Shown one piece after another: positions 22,428 to 23,036 of a DNA stretch of 23,036 nt; within the stretch, counting starts at the first letter, position 1, and each line of letters begins with the position of its first letter. Origin of the DNA: a candidate division NPL-UPA2 bacterium (lineage in GTDB: Bacteria > Bacillota > UBA994). Position numbers and translations under genes: made by a program. The notes below the pieces were generated by a model. It saw nothing but the letters and a program-made list of their open reading frames with translations. It did not search any database and was not told the DNA's origin. Where the stretch lies: the NCBI GenBank assembly GCA_018725205.1, contig QLUB01000012.1:1-23036 (forward strand), in the 5' to 3' direction.

Positions 22428-23036
22428 TGGAGATTCGCCCCTACGGCGACACCCTTAACGACGGCGCCATGCAGCTCTCCTTTACTTTGCCCGTCCCCCC
22501 CAGCCCCGAAGCCAAAGAGGCCGCCAAGCAGATTGTTCACCGCATGGGTTTTGAGGCTGTCAGCGTAGTGCATATGGGGGACTTAGGCGAGGGCTTTAGC
22601 TTCTTTGTGGTCTATGCCAAAACACCCGTGTCCATCGACTTCTCCGCCATCTCTGTGCCGAAAGTCGACGCCAAGCAGATGGGCTTTTACGCCGTTAACG
22701 AATTCATCCGCCAAGAGATTGGCCGCAAAGTCGTGGTGATAGGCGCCTGCACCGGTACAGATGCCCACACCGTCGGGCTTGACGCCATTATGAACATGAA
22801 GGGTTACGCGGGCGAGTATGGGTTAGAGCGCTATCCCGAGATGGTTGCCGTCAACCTCGGCAGCCAGGTGCCCAACGAAACACTTATTGCCCGGGCAATA
22901 GAGCTAAATGCCGACTGCCTGCTTGTCTCGCAAGTCGTGACACAAAAGGACGTCCATATCCCGAACCTCACCCAACTCGTAGAATTGCTCGAGGCCGAGG
23001 GATTGCGCGACCGTTTAGTCCTCGTTTGCGGCGGGG
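22427..23036 (+). CDS. kamE: Lysine 5,6-aminomutase, beta subunit (cobalamin-binding), cut by window edge
   Basis: Small subunit of lysine 5,6-aminomutase. The open frame from the ATG at 22427 runs without a stop to the end of the window (203 codons of an expected 250-260). An N-terminal dimerisation part, MEIRPYGDTLNDGAMQLSFT, is followed by the Rossmann-like B12 domain. His114 in the motif TDAHTVG is the lower cobalt ligand (base-off, DxHxxG type), and Lys125 in NMKGYAGEYGLERYP is the lysine that holds PLP in the resting enzyme. The 11-residue gap between them equals that of His133 and Lys144 in the Clostridium sticklandii enzyme. Translation is coupled to kamD through the TAATG overlap. 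Confidence 0.95.
   Translation, partial: MEIRPYGDTLNDGAMQLSFTLPVPPSPEAKEAAKQIVHRMGFEAVSVVHMGDLGEGFSFFVVYAKTPVSIDFSAISVPKVDAKQMGFYAVNEFIRQEIGRKVVVIGACTGTDAHTVGLDAIMNMKGYAGEYGLERYPEMVAVNLGSQVPNETLIARAIELNADCLLVSQVVTQKDVHIPNLTQLVELLEAEGLRDRLVLVCGG

Noticed and set aside
1..23036. CRISPR array, tRNA or rRNA genes, prophage genes
   Set aside because: No regularly spaced repeats, cloverleaf-like segments or phage-type genes were seen on either strand.

Overview
The window looks like a chromosomal segment of an anaerobic, amino-acid-fermenting bacterium of the Bacillota (Clostridia-like, GC in the high fifties by eye). Reasons: strong AGGAGG-type ribosome binding sites, several GTG starts, a zinc-ribbon protein and a YrvM-type TcdA of the kind seen in Firmicutes, and a clostridial lysine-fermentation cluster. 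Genus cannot be told from the sequence. Nearly every metabolic gene here takes apart an amino acid, a peptide or agmatine.

Layout. 1-414: decayed IS1634-family transposase. 450-3759 (minus): tyrosine phenol-lyase with its own promoter, preceded by oligoendopeptidase F, separated by a clear terminator. 3968-5952 (plus): SDR-type L-threonine dehydrogenase and a threonine dehydratase, with a REP-like palindrome between them. 5938-8594: tRNA modification enzyme TcdA, a zinc-ribbon protein behind a 10-codon leader ORF, a 52-codon ORF coupled to a Crp/Fnr regulator, and a gamma carbonic anhydrase. 8756-12769 (plus): TldD-TldE pair, then a class V aminotransferase. 12761-14103 (minus): agmatinase followed by a hicB antitoxin whose hicA toxin partner carries two nonsense codons.

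14292 to the right edge (plus): the main block. A RocR-like PAS/AAA+/Fis regulator is followed by kdd, kamA, kamB, kamC, kamD and kamE (kamE cut by the window edge). This is the aminomutase half of lysine fermentation: KamA makes beta-lysine from L-lysine, KamDE (B12 and PLP) makes 3,5-diaminohexanoate, Kdd deaminates it, and KamB/KamC are thought to reactivate the B12 enzyme. The remaining steps (kce, kal, CoA transferase) presumably lie beyond the edge.

Most notable: the regulator of the lysine cluster has lost the GAFTGA sigma-54 loop and the Walker B DE pair; kamC is split by a shift at a six-C run that also forms a -1 slippery heptamer; hicA is a full-length reading frame broken by two stop codons; an 8-bp direct repeat exactly brackets the -10 box of the tyrosine phenol-lyase promoter; and a dispersed palindrome has spuriously lengthened open frames at both of its neighbours near 14160.
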